Shown: piece by piece, positions 1 to 12,400 of the stretch
How positions within the stretch are numbered: the first letter of the stretch is position 1
How the letters are laid out: each line of letters begins with the position of its first letter
Notes under the pieces: model-generated
Databases searched by the model: none
What the model was told of the DNA's origin: nothing
What the model saw: only the letters and a program-made list of their open reading frames with translations
Assembly: GCF_028858725.1 (NCBI RefSeq)
Contig: NC_084763.1
Span: 49,360,152-49,424,151, forward strand
From: Colius striatus
Lineage: Eukaryota > Chordata > Aves > Coliiformes > Coliidae
Direction: 5' to 3'
Length of the DNA stretch: 64,000 bases
Program-made: the position numbers and the translations under genes

Positions 1-2324
1 AAGATGAGTTATCAAGCAATTCTAGCAAACCCTCTTTTGATAAGTGTCCAAAGATAATTGTCAAAAGGAAGAAGTATGAATCACCTAAAGACCCATGGAA
101 TAATTCTCTATATTGTGTTTTTGAAGTCAACAAAATCTCCGAACCTCATTTCACGGTAGTCAGTAATGCTTCTTTTTTATTTACTGCAGTGGCTAAATAC
201 TCACCCTCCCATGTACTGGGTATTGTAATTTGTATTCACGACACTCTCCTAAATCCCATCCTTTTATAGAAGTAGTGTACTGGGAGGACTACCAAAAATT
301 AAGGGAGGAAAACTGGTTTAAAGAGGCAAGGCAGTTTTCCTTGTTATTGCTGGACTGTTACATGCATCACTTTCCACTATATTATTATTTTTTATAATGA
401 AGATAATGGTAATTACTGTTTATCTAATTACTTGAAATATGAAGCCTTTATATATTCTCCCAGTCCTTTCTTTCATCCTGAAAATCTTCAGCAATAGCTC
501 ATAGAGAAGGACTTTAGAAAGCCAAACTTAAGATGTAAATCCTCAGAAGGAATGTAAGTAAAATATTGCTTTTCAACCCAACAATCCAACTTCTACCATA
601 TGTACCTTTTCTCTGCAGGAAAGCAAGAGTTCTGCTTGTGTCCAACATGAGAAAAAGCAGTATAAAATGACAGGAATTGTTGCCTCCCATGGGGTCAGCA
701 GCACAAAGGGGAGGCTCTGCCTCAGCAATTTGTGGGGCTTTTACCTCCCCGGCGGGCTGTGAGGATAATACCTAAATGACATGTTCTGGGAGTTGTTCCA
801 TGCAAGATTCCTGTACAGGGCTGCACTGTTTACATTGACTACAAATCTGTACGTGAAAGAGAGCTCAGCATGGGAACAAAAACCTCTCTCTGAAGTCTTT
901 CTGTGAAACAAATTGAACATCGTTTTCCCCTAACAACGGTGGAAAACAGAAAATATTTTGAAGGGGAAGGCATCTCTCACAATTTGCAGGGAACTTCTGC
1001 TCTGTAATACTATAGCCTGTATTAAACAAGTCCCTTAAACGAACAGATGTCCTAAAAATATGTGCTCAGTATAGGTGAGGCCCATCAAGTCTGGCTAATT
1101 GATCCCTCTATGAGCTATAGAAAAGGCAGTATGGAGACTCAACCTACACAAGAAACTAAGCAGTCAAAAAAGTTTACATTGCAATGTGAGAGCCATGTTT
1201 TAAAAACTTCTTCTTTAATGCAGCTGGATTTACTATGAAACACTATGGGCCAAATGAAATACTATTTTTTACAGATCAGATGAGATATGATGAAAAGGCA
1301 CTGAGGAGGGGGAAAAGAAGCAAGAATGTCCTGCAAAAGAAAGCAAAACAACCCCCTAATTAAGGAAAGTACAAGAAACAGATCAGCAAAAGCAGTGGAT
1401 AAAAACTTTCAACTAAGAAGATTTATGGAAGAAGAGGTTTTACCTCCAGGCAGAGGTTAGCCTTGTATAAATCCTAACCCTTGCTTTAAACAAACTGACC
1501 CCAAATTACCCCCAACGTTTAGAAGAATTTGGTACTAGAAGAGAAACTTGGTGGTAATTTTGTAAAATGCAAGACAAAGCATGTGGAAGAGAGAGCTTTC
1601 CAATGAACAGGATGATTCCACTTTGAAAAACTTCCTAATTGTTGATGCATCAGATCTCTAAAGCAGCTCAGGTTGGAAATCCTAAGGTTGCTTCAACTGA
1701 ACTTGGCATGGACCTTTAACTACTTTGGTGGCAAAGTTGTTTCAATAAAGCTTCTTTGTATCTCTTTCTTTTTTCAAAAGGAACGAATTGTATCAAGTGA
1801 AAACATAGTTCATAGCCCCCAGGGAGTATAAACTGAATTGAACTTGGAGATAAATTTGCAAGAACAAAGACATGCTGTTGTAAGAACACCTTGCAGCTGA
1901 GAGCCCTATGCCTTCAGATCCTGCAGTACCAGAGCATCAGCAGCCATCTTCCACATGCACACAACTGTCGCTGCATGAGGTTATGTTTTGGGATCTCAAG
2001 AACAATAAAAAATGATGAAGAGATACCTCCTCAAATGTACAGATATAAATGTGTGTAGCCTGGGCAGAAGCAGGAGGAATAAGAGCTGTTCTCGCTGGTA
2101 TAACATAGGGTTGGAGAGCTCACGTGGGGTAGGAGCACCGTGATGGATGGATACTCCTCGGGAAGGATAAAGGGAAAGGAGGGGGCTCCTTACATGAAGG
2201 AGCAGTGTGAACCTTTTTGATGAACAGCACCTGATTGAGGATGGGGCAGCATCAGAAAGGAAGCCAGTCAGAGGGACAAAGATGTGGCAGTGCATTATAG
2301 ATCAACTACCAGTTTGGTAAGGAC
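1..2324. other. Intergenic DNA, no gene recognised
   Basis: This AT-rich stretch lies beyond the 3' end of MTPAP. I see only short chance reading frames, no splice-flanked coding blocks and no repeat family I can name. It could hold distal MTPAP 3'UTR sequence if a far poly(A) site is used, but nothing in the sequence shows that. Confidence 0.5.
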
Positions 2325-2503
2325 AGTCAAGCACTAGACTAGATTGTCCAGAGAGTTTGTGCAGTCTCCATCCTTGAAGATTTTTAAGGCCTGACTAGAT
2401 AAAACCCTGAGGAATCTGGTCGAATCTCACAGTTGATCTTTCTTGAGCAGAGGGCTTGACTAAGTCCAGAGGTCTCTCCTAACCTGAATTTTACTGTGAT
2501 TCC
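2325..2503 (+). mobile_element. CR1 LINE 3' end, old copy
   Basis: The stretch follows the pattern of a CR1 3' untranslated end: a 'gattgtccagagag...tgcagtctccatccttg' type segment, then 'ttgactaagtccagaggtctc', then a terminal ATTTTACTGTGATTCC in place of the usual ATTCTRTGATTC tail. It is severely 5'-truncated, as is normal for CR1, and diverged, so it is probably an old insertion. The exact 5' boundary is uncertain. Confidence 0.6.
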
Positions 2504-3097
2504 AAGTCCAAAGCACAGAATTTCAGGCAGGAACTGTAGCTTTGTGGTTGAGGCAGAGGAATACAACTGCTACCAGCCAAGAAGTCTCCATCTTGTGACC
2601 GTGTCTTAGATGTATCACACTCATGTGCCCCCCCCAGCAGCTAACTGGAGACCAAGGCCACAGATTCCCAGGAAGCTACAGAGGAATGATGAGGCAGTGG
2701 CAGTTGCAGCAGAACCAATTCCTGCAACTCTTGTCACCATCAAACATTCAGGGTAAAAAGAAAATCTCTGGCAACAAATGTTAATTTGAAGTTCATGTCC
2801 CAAAGAGCATTTTCTCAGAGCAAGGAACTTTTAAATGTTTTCAGCTTCCCTAACCAGTTCACAGAGAATGTGAGACTGCACTAACAACTATTCCCAGTGA
2901 GGGGATGGGGCATGGGGGCAAAAATGTCTTTCATTCACTGCTGTTCTTTACATGGATCCTCCCCAACAATCCTACCACACAATATAGCATCAGTGCCAAG
3001 TTTGACAAGTAACTGAAACTTACAGCCTCGCTCTTGCAGAGACATTGTTTACATGTTTTTGGAGGCTACGAACAAGCTCTCACATCCAGACTGTCAC
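2504..3097. other. Intergenic DNA between two CR1 ends
   Basis: Nothing is recognised here apart from a run of eight or nine C residues near 2628. Reading frames are short and without family resemblance. Confidence 0.45.
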
Positions 3098-3354
3098 CAT
3101 AGTCAAAGGGTAATGGAAAGAAGCTGGAACACAACAAGTTCCATTTAAACTTAAGGAAAAACTATTTAGCTGTGAGGGTGAGGGAGCCCTGGCACAGGCT
3201 GCCCAGGGAGGGTGTGGAGTCTCCTTCCTTGGAGGTCTTCAAAACCCATCTGGATGCCTTGCTGTGTGACCTGATCTAGTGGGACCTGCTTCTGCAGGGG
3301 GGTTGGACTAGATGATCTCTAAAGGTCCCTTCCAATCCCTAATATTCTGTGATA
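3098..3354 (+). mobile_element. CR1 LINE 3' end
   Basis: This is a clear CR1 3' segment: 'agctggaacacaacaagttcc', then 'gagggagccctggcacaggc', 'tgcccagggagggtgtggag', 'ttggactagatgatctctaa', ending in 'aatattctgtgat'. The ordered blocks and the terminal octamer-like tail are diagnostic of avian CR1. The element is 5'-truncated and has no coding potential. Confidence 0.92.
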
Positions 3355-5730
3355 GTCCTTTATGAAAAATATCCAGCCCATGTTTCACTGACAGAACCAT
3401 ATTATTTCCCACCATCTTCAGTGTGAAAAGGCTGCTTCCCTCAGGAAATTAAAATCACACCATCTCTCTTGATTTGCTAGAGGCCCTCAAATCTTGATCC
3501 TCCTCTTCTCTGTCTGGTTATTTTCCCATAGGTGGGTTCAGTTCCCCCAGTGTCAGGCAGCCCACACTCTAGGGAAGCTCACGGTTGCCTCTCCACCCCA
3601 GCCAGTACAGTCTTAATGGTATCATCAAGAGCAGCTGCTCCTGGAAGGCTCCAAGCTTTGCCTGGCAGCTGCCCTCCACCTCCCCGGACTTGCAGATATC
3701 TGAAACAATCACCTTTCCATTTCCATTGCTGTAACACTGCTTTTGCCTTCTTTCTTTTCCTATCAGAAACCCACCTACAGCCATGGTAAGGGTTGAGAGT
3801 TCTTCCCCAAAGGGTCAGACCAGAGCAGTGATGCTACAAGAGCTGCATGCACAGAGGCAGCTCCTGCCCTGTCTGCCTCTCAGGGACAACACAGCCCTCA
3901 TGCCTACACACATGGACAAACCAAGCAAGGGTTTCACAGTGCCTTAAATATGCAACCAAGTCACAAAGTTTATTAGTATTTTACTACAAATTTTCTGTGC
4001 CTACAGGTCAAAGCTCTTATACAATTGCTCCCATCTGTGTCAGAGTGAAGCACTGTGAATATAATGCAAGTGGGTATACACTGCCACAGCCCTGCTTCAT
4101 GCTCCAGTCCCTGATAAGCTATTGCACTGCAGTGTCACTAATTTTGTTGAGTAGGATAACAGAAAATTCACAAGTACTCCAGTACTGCCCTAATCTTCAC
4201 AAAGCCTCAAAGGCTATTCCTGGGGAAACACCAGAAAACGTACCTCTGTACAGATTAAGGTAACAAGAGATTACTCACAGCATCAGTGCCAAGCTTGTTA
4301 GCAAAGGCTTTGGGTTAGCACCAATAAGAAGTTACAATAAACTGCATACCAGCCTGCAAAAAGTAGTTCACCCACTAGCACCAGGATTTAGGTAGAAAAA
4401 CTAAGTTTGGAAATTCAAGGCTCACCTTGAAGAATCTGAGAATTCCTGGGATCATGATAATGACTGAGTCATTCCAGAAAATATTTATGAATCAATTAGA
4501 AAGGGACACATATGGATATTATTTTAAATTCCAAATAAACTAATATGGAATTGATCCAAGACAGTCTTCCTACCACCTTTAGTCTGTCAGCTGCTGGAAA
4601 ATACTCCTCCTTGTGCAGCTTTTACTTGGATAGTATGCACTCTGCCCATGGTGTTTCCAACAAGCAATGCCTCAGGGAAAAGAGAAAAGACAGTTTTAAA
4701 CTGATCAGGTTACAGCGTTAGAAAGAAAGTCCCCATAAAGACCATATACCACTACATGTGAAAGAATCTCAAGTTACTGAAAATGAAACAATAATCAACA
4801 CTGATGTTGCACCTGTTTGATAATCTCTGGGTTACAGCAATTCCTTGTACATCATTTATGTTCAGAACTAAAACAACAGTCTGTAGAGCTGTCACCACCA
4901 TTGACAGTTTTAATGCACAAGTGGCTCTCACATCAGGCAGGGCAAAGGCTCACAAACCTACCTGGAAAATCTCTGACATCTGTCTGCTCTCCAGTTCCCT
5001 GATTGGCTTCCTTCCTTCCCTCCCTCCCCTCTTCTCTTTCCTCAGAAAACACTCCCTTTCATGGTAGATAGGCAAGGAACTCAATGCTTTAAGTACAGGA
5101 GAAGCATTGACCCTTGCTCACCCAGTTGACCTGGAAAGGAGATACTCTCTGTTCAGCTGAATATCTGAAAAACATGGCAGGAATGAGAACAGGGCTCCAG
5201 TGGGATGTATGACTCCCTACAGATCTCTGCAAGGACAGATCCCTCTGCAAGGAGTAGAGAGAGGAAGGCTTTGGTGTGGCCTCACAGACAGTAACTTTGA
5301 GTAGACTGATGTGGCAAGAAGGGCATGCAAAAGCCCCTGCCTGAACCTGAAATACAGGTTTAAAATCAAGTTGAAGGTAAAATGAGAAACATGAGTGTAT
5401 ATACAAGTGTGGGCGGGAACCAGTCCTATGGGTACAGAAAACAAAAAAGAATTGACTGAAGAAACTTGAGATCAGGTGGTAAACACAAAAGCAAAACCAC
5501 ATTTCCAACACAAACCACTTGCATTACCCTTGGAGAGCTTTATGAAACTGCAAACCCTACTATCCAATTCCATTGTCCTTATTTTGTCTTGGCACTATCT
5601 ACATGAATGGAAAACAACTGCAAAAAAATAGATATATGCACTTTGGTTTTACTGGCTCCCAGAACATGTTTGGAATGGAAGCAATGGTTCTAACATTCAT
5701 CTCCTTTCAAACCGCAGTTGCACTGAAACG
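3355..5730. other. Intergenic DNA downstream of MTPAP
   Basis: No gene is recognised. An open frame of 138 codons at 3847-4263 and one of 140 codons on the other strand at 5089-5511 show no family resemblance and are probably chance. A plus-strand TTTATT at 3969-3974 would be a minus-strand AATAAA and might serve a long alternative MTPAP 3'UTR, but it is unsupported. Confidence 0.45.
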
Positions 5731-6114
5731 TGGTTGTTTCTTGAGCTTTTATTTAACATATCATTTGTGTGTTAGCCAACAGAATTCCCAAAGGCTTTTT
5801 CCCATGCTCTTCCTGTCAGTCTGTTGGGGTGCTTTTTTTAAGAGTGCTGAACTGAAGGGTACTTCCAAAATGTATCTGTAAAACTTGTACTTGAATGCAC
5901 ATCATTCATAAAACAGATGGAAAAGTGAAGAGTAAGGAGGAGAAAAATGTACAGAAAGCAAGCAGACCTGTACAAAAAACATCAAGATGGCAAACAGAGG
6001 TCATCTGAGTCTTTTCCACTGTAATAGAAATATTAAAAGTAATGTTCTTCGGAGCGGGGGGTCACGTTCGATTCCTAAAACAGAACATCAGCCACCGTGT
6101 TTCTGTGCTGAAAG
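5731..6114 (-). other. MTPAP: MTPAP 3'UTR, proximal form (predicted)
   Basis: This follows the MTPAP stop codon on the minus strand. The first canonical AATAAA in that direction lies at 5748-5753, so cleavage near 5730 would give a 3'UTR of about 380 nt. I believe mammalian MTPAP transcripts can carry longer 3'UTRs, so more distal sites are possible. No transcript evidence is available from the sequence alone. Confidence 0.45.
5748..5753 (-). promoter_or_regulatory. MTPAP: Candidate MTPAP poly(A) signal AATAAA
   Basis: A canonical AATAAA hexamer on the minus strand, 362 nt past the stop codon. It is the first perfect hexamer downstream of the coding sequence. Use is inferred from position only. 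Confidence 0.45.
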
Positions 6115-6453
6115 TCACTTTCCCACTGCTTTTTGTAGACTGCTTGCATTATTTAACTTTAAAGAGTCCAAGAGGCTTCTGATTGTTTCACTTCCCATTC
6201 CTTTCGTCCTGTTCTTCATCTTGCTGGGATTACTTTTTCCAAATGGTATCAGTAGGGCTGCCAGTCCCCAAGGCTCTTGATTGATCGTCCGCCGAGTTTC
6301 ATCTTCCTTCTGTAGAATCCAGGCACTTTCTCTGGCTGTTGCTACAAATTTCTCCAGCTGTGGCTGATTAACATTCTTGCTGATATTAAGGTCTTGTTCA
6401 AAGGGATTCCAGATATAAAGAGGAGACGACTCAGGTTTATTTACTTCCTTTCC
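6115..6453 (-). CDS. MTPAP: MTPAP coding exon 9 (C terminus and stop)
   Basis: Acceptor gtctgcag opens 112 codons (residues 471-582) and TGA at 6115-6117. [27 protein letters not shown] and [12 protein letters not shown] are family blocks; the tail after [10 protein letters not shown] is Lys/Ser/Asn-rich and weakly conserved. The tail is about eight residues shorter than I recall for the human protein. Confidence 0.95.
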   Translation of the reverse strand, partial: GKEVNKPESSPLYIWNPFEQDLNISKNVNQPQLEKFVATARESAWILQKEDETRRTINQEPWGLAALLIPFGKSNPSKMKNRTKGMGSETIRSLLDSLKLNNASSLQKAVGK

Positions 6454-9400
6454 CTGCAGACAGAGTAAAGAACAAGCCAAAGTTGCATATATATGCATTA
6501 TAGGCTGAACAAATAACAAATCATGTGAGTTATTACATTAGCATTAGGAGTAAAAGTATTTTGACCCAGTAGAGAACTTTTGGGGAAAAAAAGAAGTCAT
6601 TATTAATCAAGTTAACTTTCCTGTCAACCTGACTGTATGACTCCTCTGAATTCTCTTAGTGGCAGCTTTCCTTGCCACATTCATCTTAGATTTCCTTCGA
6701 GAACACACAGCTACAGTTTAGCCTGTCTTTTTGGTCATTCTCCCATTTGCTCTTCCACAAGCCTCAGGCCTCACTCACTGCAACCTCCTATTCCTATCTC
6801 CATCTGTGTATGGGCATCGTGAGCATGCCACATTAACCTACATAACCCAGTCTGATAAACTACCATAAGCACTTAAACTGTTTAAACCATTCCTCTCACC
6901 GTGCTCATTAAGAGCTAGCATAACAAAACAAGATTATTGGCTTGGCTGTCCTCCCAGTTCAGTCTGTCTGCACAAAGCTATGCAGGTCAGAGTCCACTTT
7001 TGGGCACCTGGTATAGTACAATGCAAGCTGCTGACAACTATGTGGCTTGTTACTTAAATGCAATTCCATTTCAGTCCTCATCAGTGTTACCTAGCTGACC
7101 TGTTCTGGATTACAGAACCTCCTCAAGCCTTCCAGCACAAGCTCTAGCAGGAACCTGACCAGTTACTGCTAGTCCAGGAAGTGTTCACATATATGCTATA
7201 CACTGTTGTCCCAGGGCCCTGAGGACTGACTAGTTAAACAGGAAAACATCATCAGCACAGACATTTCCCCTGACTAGCTCTGGCTCCTACACGTGTATGT
7301 TTTTGCTTGCCTTTCCTAAGGCTTAGTGGCAAACAAAAGTTCTTCAGTTGAATGAATCAGTTTCTAGGATCCACTTGCAGCAGCAAAAAGAGGAAACAGA
7401 ACAGTAGGAAACACAAACAAGAGTGTGCACACAGCAACATGAAAACCCCCATCCTGTAAGCAGCCCAGCAGGAACAGGTTTGAGTTAAGCTAGTTACGTT
7501 TATACCTATTTCCACTATACTTGCACACACACGGATCAACAAATAGCATGACTTCAACTTAGAAAGTAATCCAAAGCGACAGCAGAGAACAATCACGTTA
7601 TCTGTCATGCTTGCTGAGTTGTAAGTATGCTTACTGAGGGCTGACACAAATTGCAGAAAGAAACTCGAGTGCCAAAAGAAAGTTTCACAAACCAGTTTTA
7701 ACTGTTAATTCACAGAGTGGGTCTGGATTCCCAACTTCAAATTCAAAGCCTGTTCTGCTACAGACTTTTGCCATGATATACTTCATGATATTTTAAAAGT
7801 TTTCCCCTCATAGAGGCAAAAAAGCTTTCACTTTTTAAAAACTGCCACTTTTATTACAGGGTTGTCATGAAAAATTATACAGACTTAGCATCAGAGTTTG
7901 TGCTTTTCAACATATCCACATAATGACATTGTAAATGTTTTTAATGGTGCTGAAAGTGATTAGGCTCTGAGAGGAAAATTCTCTTCCCTGCACAGAAAGG
8001 ACTCAGTTTCTGGATAAAATCAGTTTAAATGTACTTTGTATATACAACTAAAACTGAGAAACTGTTACTTAGCATATGCAGTTTGTCAAATGGCAGACAG
8101 AGAAATTCAACTGATAATGATGAGAGATTAAAATTCATTTACCTTTCGAAGGTTTAGGGAATTCTTTCTGAAATCAAAGTTGCCAAAGTATTCAAAAAAG
8201 TCACCCAACAATGTATCTAAGGGAAAAAAACCACAATAGCCATCACTAACATTAAGGAGAAGTTTATTTTCAATGTGCTCATAAAATCTGCTTTTAAAAG
8301 TTGATGAAGATTTACCTACCAAGTGTTTCTGTGTTTTTTGTAGGTTTAATTTTGCTTAAATCGCTAACAAATGAGCAATCATATCCTCCAATTACATGTT
8401 TGTCTTTTTCACCTGAAACAAAAACCACAGGTGTATTTTGAAGTGATAAGCAATAAAATGCCCTGGTGTTTAGTAAAACTCAGGTAACAGACATGATTGA
8501 AGTCAACAAATACTATCATATCACAGAAATCAAATTAGGAGTCTCGCAAGTGAACTTGCAGGTTAAGATTCAGCTTAAGTCATTAAAGACTTAAAAGAGG
8601 AAAGTCTACATATGGATAGGCAAAGGAAAAGAAGGAAACCAATCAAGAGTGAACAGCAAACTTTTCAAAAGCCTACAGGAATAAGGTATGTGACATCTCT
8701 GTACCTCTGAAGTTACTTTTTTTAAGTAACAGACCTGGTATCTCTGCATGCAGAGCTTTATTATACACTTAACAGCACAGATCTCTGAGGTTAATACCTA
8801 TATGAGGGTTTCAAAAAGATCAGACCTAAAGTGTCCACCAACTTTTCTAAAAAACTTAAAGAGAATTAGGAATATTCTTGTAAAATTTCAGGACAGGTGT
8901 TCTGGTTTAGGGATAAGAATTTTATAGAAATCTGATGGAAATCTTTCAACTGCTTTTAAAGCAATTGAACACAGACCCTTTCCTCCACTCAAAGCTTCCA
9001 AGGGAGCATGTCAATAAGCAGAAGGCATGAGTGAGGAACAAATAACTTGGGATGTCATCCTCTATGCTTTTGTAAGAGTCACTGAAGATATACACCCTGA
9101 AAGCCATGCATGAAACAGCCAGAATAGCTTGTTTGTAAAAATATAGGAATTATTTGCAGATGGCCTGAGCAGTCTCAAGGAGATTACAAATTGTGAGGTA
9201 AAAAATGTAGCCTTTCTTTTCAGCATTTGGTATCTATAAAACAATACACATCATATTGATCTGCACAAAATACTTAACAACTGCAGAGACATCTGAGATC
9301 CTACAAGTCTTTTAAAAGACAAAAATAACAAAAACTGGCCAGCATGGGAGCAAATGAATCACTTCTAATTATCTGAGGCACAGAATAAGCCTAACCTCTT

Positions 9401-12400
9401 CAAAAAGAATTTAGTATTGTACTGGTATGGATTTATTTTGCCTTTAAATATACATTCTTTCACCAAAAAGAACCCCAGGTAAAATTTAGATATTGTTTCA
9501 AGCTTAAAGCATACATAATATGCATCAGTATTTGAGAGCACTGAGCAATTGCTGGCTTTCTTCATCACTTCAGAGAAAAGGAATGTGAAAACCACTTCAG
9601 TAAACACAATAAAGAGCTGTCCTTACCTGCCAGTTCTTTAAGCTGGTCTAGTGTTGGAATGATAGGTGGTGACCTCTTTTGCAGAAAAAACATGACCATC
9701 ATGGTCAGGGAGAAATTTGTAATCCAGGTGCCAGGAATACTGTTTGTAAGTCCATGAACACGTGCCCAGCATCGTATAGTGAACACCAGAGCTCTCACCC
9801 GGGAATCAAGGCAGCCATAAATATACAGGAGTTCGGAACATTTTATAGCAATGCTGAAGAAGAAAAGCAAAAGACATGTAAATGATGAGAGAATTGTGAA
9901 GAACCAGATGCAGTGTTTGTTGCTGAGCCATAGAGAACCAGTTATAAGGCAAGAGCATATCATAAAATCATAGAATCATAAAATAGGAGGTTGGAAGGGA
10001 CCTTTAGAGATCCTCTAGTCCAAACACCCCTACAGAAGCAGGTCCACCTCAATCAGGTCACACAGGAATGCATCTAGGCAGGTCTTGAAGACCTCCAAGG
10101 AAGGAGACTCCACATCCTCCCTGGGCAGCCCCATAAGAAAGCCTACAACATTCAATTTTTATGTATTTAAAAAACTTAGAGGAGAATGGCTAAAATTGTC
10201 CAGGAGGAAATACCTAGTCATTTTCCATTGCAAGGAGGATACAGTTATAGGTAAATAATAATATTGCATTTGTAATCTTTCCCGTTTCCTTGTTTCACAT
10301 CACAGTGGGAGAAAAAACAAACAGACAAAAAACCGCTATCAAGTATTCAGGAGTGCATCTATGCAGAATCAAGGCAAAACCCATAATTTAGCCACAACTG
10401 CCTTTGAGACACATTAAGTAGCATTTCTATCCTAACGTATAGTAAAATACGAACTACAACTTCCTCTGTAACTTTAATCGAAAAAGTAATAAAATAATGC
10501 ACTGAAAAAATACATGAAGCACAGAGACACAATGAAATCTGCAAATTTTCAAATGACCTTTGGTTCTGCTGGAAAAAAAAAACCACTCAACTATTCTGGA
10601 AGGATACAGAGTTTCATATGGATCAGGTTTTGATCCGCTTCGTCATAGGGTCACACAAATATTCATGTAGTGATGGGAGGACAAGGACAAGTAAAAACAG
10701 GGAATAAAATGGAAGCAAGATGTGAGAGCAAAACTTACTTTGGGGTCAGTTTTAGTCTAAAGTGGTTGTTGAACTACAAGGGCAAGAGTTTTGACTCCTA
10801 GTCTTGCACTGAAACCTCCTAAAAACCCAGCATGGCATTTTGGGGAAGTTTGCTGTTTATTGTTTTGTAACACCTTTACTTCTAAAATTTCAACTGTTAA
10901 GTGCTTTCTTGTGTCCACAGAGGTCTGTTATCACTCCCAAAGATAACAAGACAAGATACACAGTCCCAACCAGCCAAAACATCAGCAGAGAATTACAAGG
11001 AAGCCTGCACAGAGCTGCATGTTGACTTTCACTGGGGCTGCACCTGCATATGCTGAAGTAATTTTATTGGAGGATATTTGCTCTGAAACAGAACTTTAGG
11101 TAATTCAGAAAACTAATTCTAGGATCTAATTGTATCTGATGGAGACAAATCACAACATCTGCACTGAAAGTCATATCAAAAGTATTTTGAAACACAATTG
11201 CTCATGTTTTCCTACTCCCTAACAACAATTTTACAGCTGTCCTAACAACACTGGAAAGGTTGGTACCTCATTTCTGGTTATGTACCTCATGCCAAGGCTA
11301 TGGATATATACTGGATTAAGGCATGTATACCTCAATAAGTGACAGCAAACCAAATTCTGTGCTTTGCTATCAATCAAAAGAGTTCGAGCTGGAAGAAGAA
11401 AAACAGATGCAGAGAAAGGGATTTCTAAGAAGCCTGCTCCCTCTGTTGGGCACTGCTGTGAAAGGCCTCAAATGATAGTAATGCTTTAGATTCATGTTTC
11501 TGATGCAGTGAGTTAAATTTAGCATTCAAGGTACCTTGCCAGCAGACAGGGCCCTTAAGATGAAAGAAAAGGACACCAAACTAACTAGAAGTCCAATCAC
11601 TGAAAATAACCCAATGGAGCTCCTTAATCTGGACAGCAACCAAACAAAGGTTGTGCATGTACTCACATATACGATGGGAAGTAATGACTAATGAATGCTG
11701 CCTTCTTTCAATTCCTTATAAGCCAACCTTACTGTACAGAGTGGTTTTCAAGTCTTCAGTTTCAGCTAGTAAGTATTTCCTATGCTGGAGAAAGACATCT
11801 TAAGCACATTAAAACCTAAGCTCTAGAAGTTGAAAATACCTGTTTTGCTTTCAGAGCCAACGTTCACATTTGTTAAGACCAGAAAAGGGAGTAAACAGCT
11901 TTCATTACAGGTTTACAGAAAGTAAGTACATTAGCATTCTTCCTCAACTTTTTAAAACCAGGTCTCACCTGTTGCTCACTGACAGATCACACTGGAATCC
12001 TGTGGGTTGATGGAAAAACTTCACCAGCGGGCAGCGAGCGTTGAGTATCTTCTGCACGTTCACATATCCGGGACCAAAATTATCAAGGCAATCACCAATC
12101 ACAGAAAGAATTCTCTGAGTTGCTAATCTTTCAGATGGTAACCTTCTCATCTGATATTCCATTTCAAAGGGACCTTTTTTCTAACATAAAATTTTAAAAG
12201 TAAACTGTTAGTTCTGGAACCAAAGAGACATATAACAATACTAACAAAACCAATCAGATCATCATCTTTAGAGTGTAAAGCCTGTGCTTGCACACAAAAG
12301 CCTCACTGCACCACAGAGTGTAAGTGACAACTGGTATCTCTCAGTGGGACCAGTACTGTTTAATATCTTCATCAATGATATATGTAGTACTGAGTGGTGC

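Noticed and set aside
6060-6078. tRNA B-box-like GTTCGATTCC
   Set aside because: The bases around it cannot form the T-arm stem or an acceptor stem, no A box lies at the right distance, and it falls inside the MTPAP 3'UTR on the other strand.
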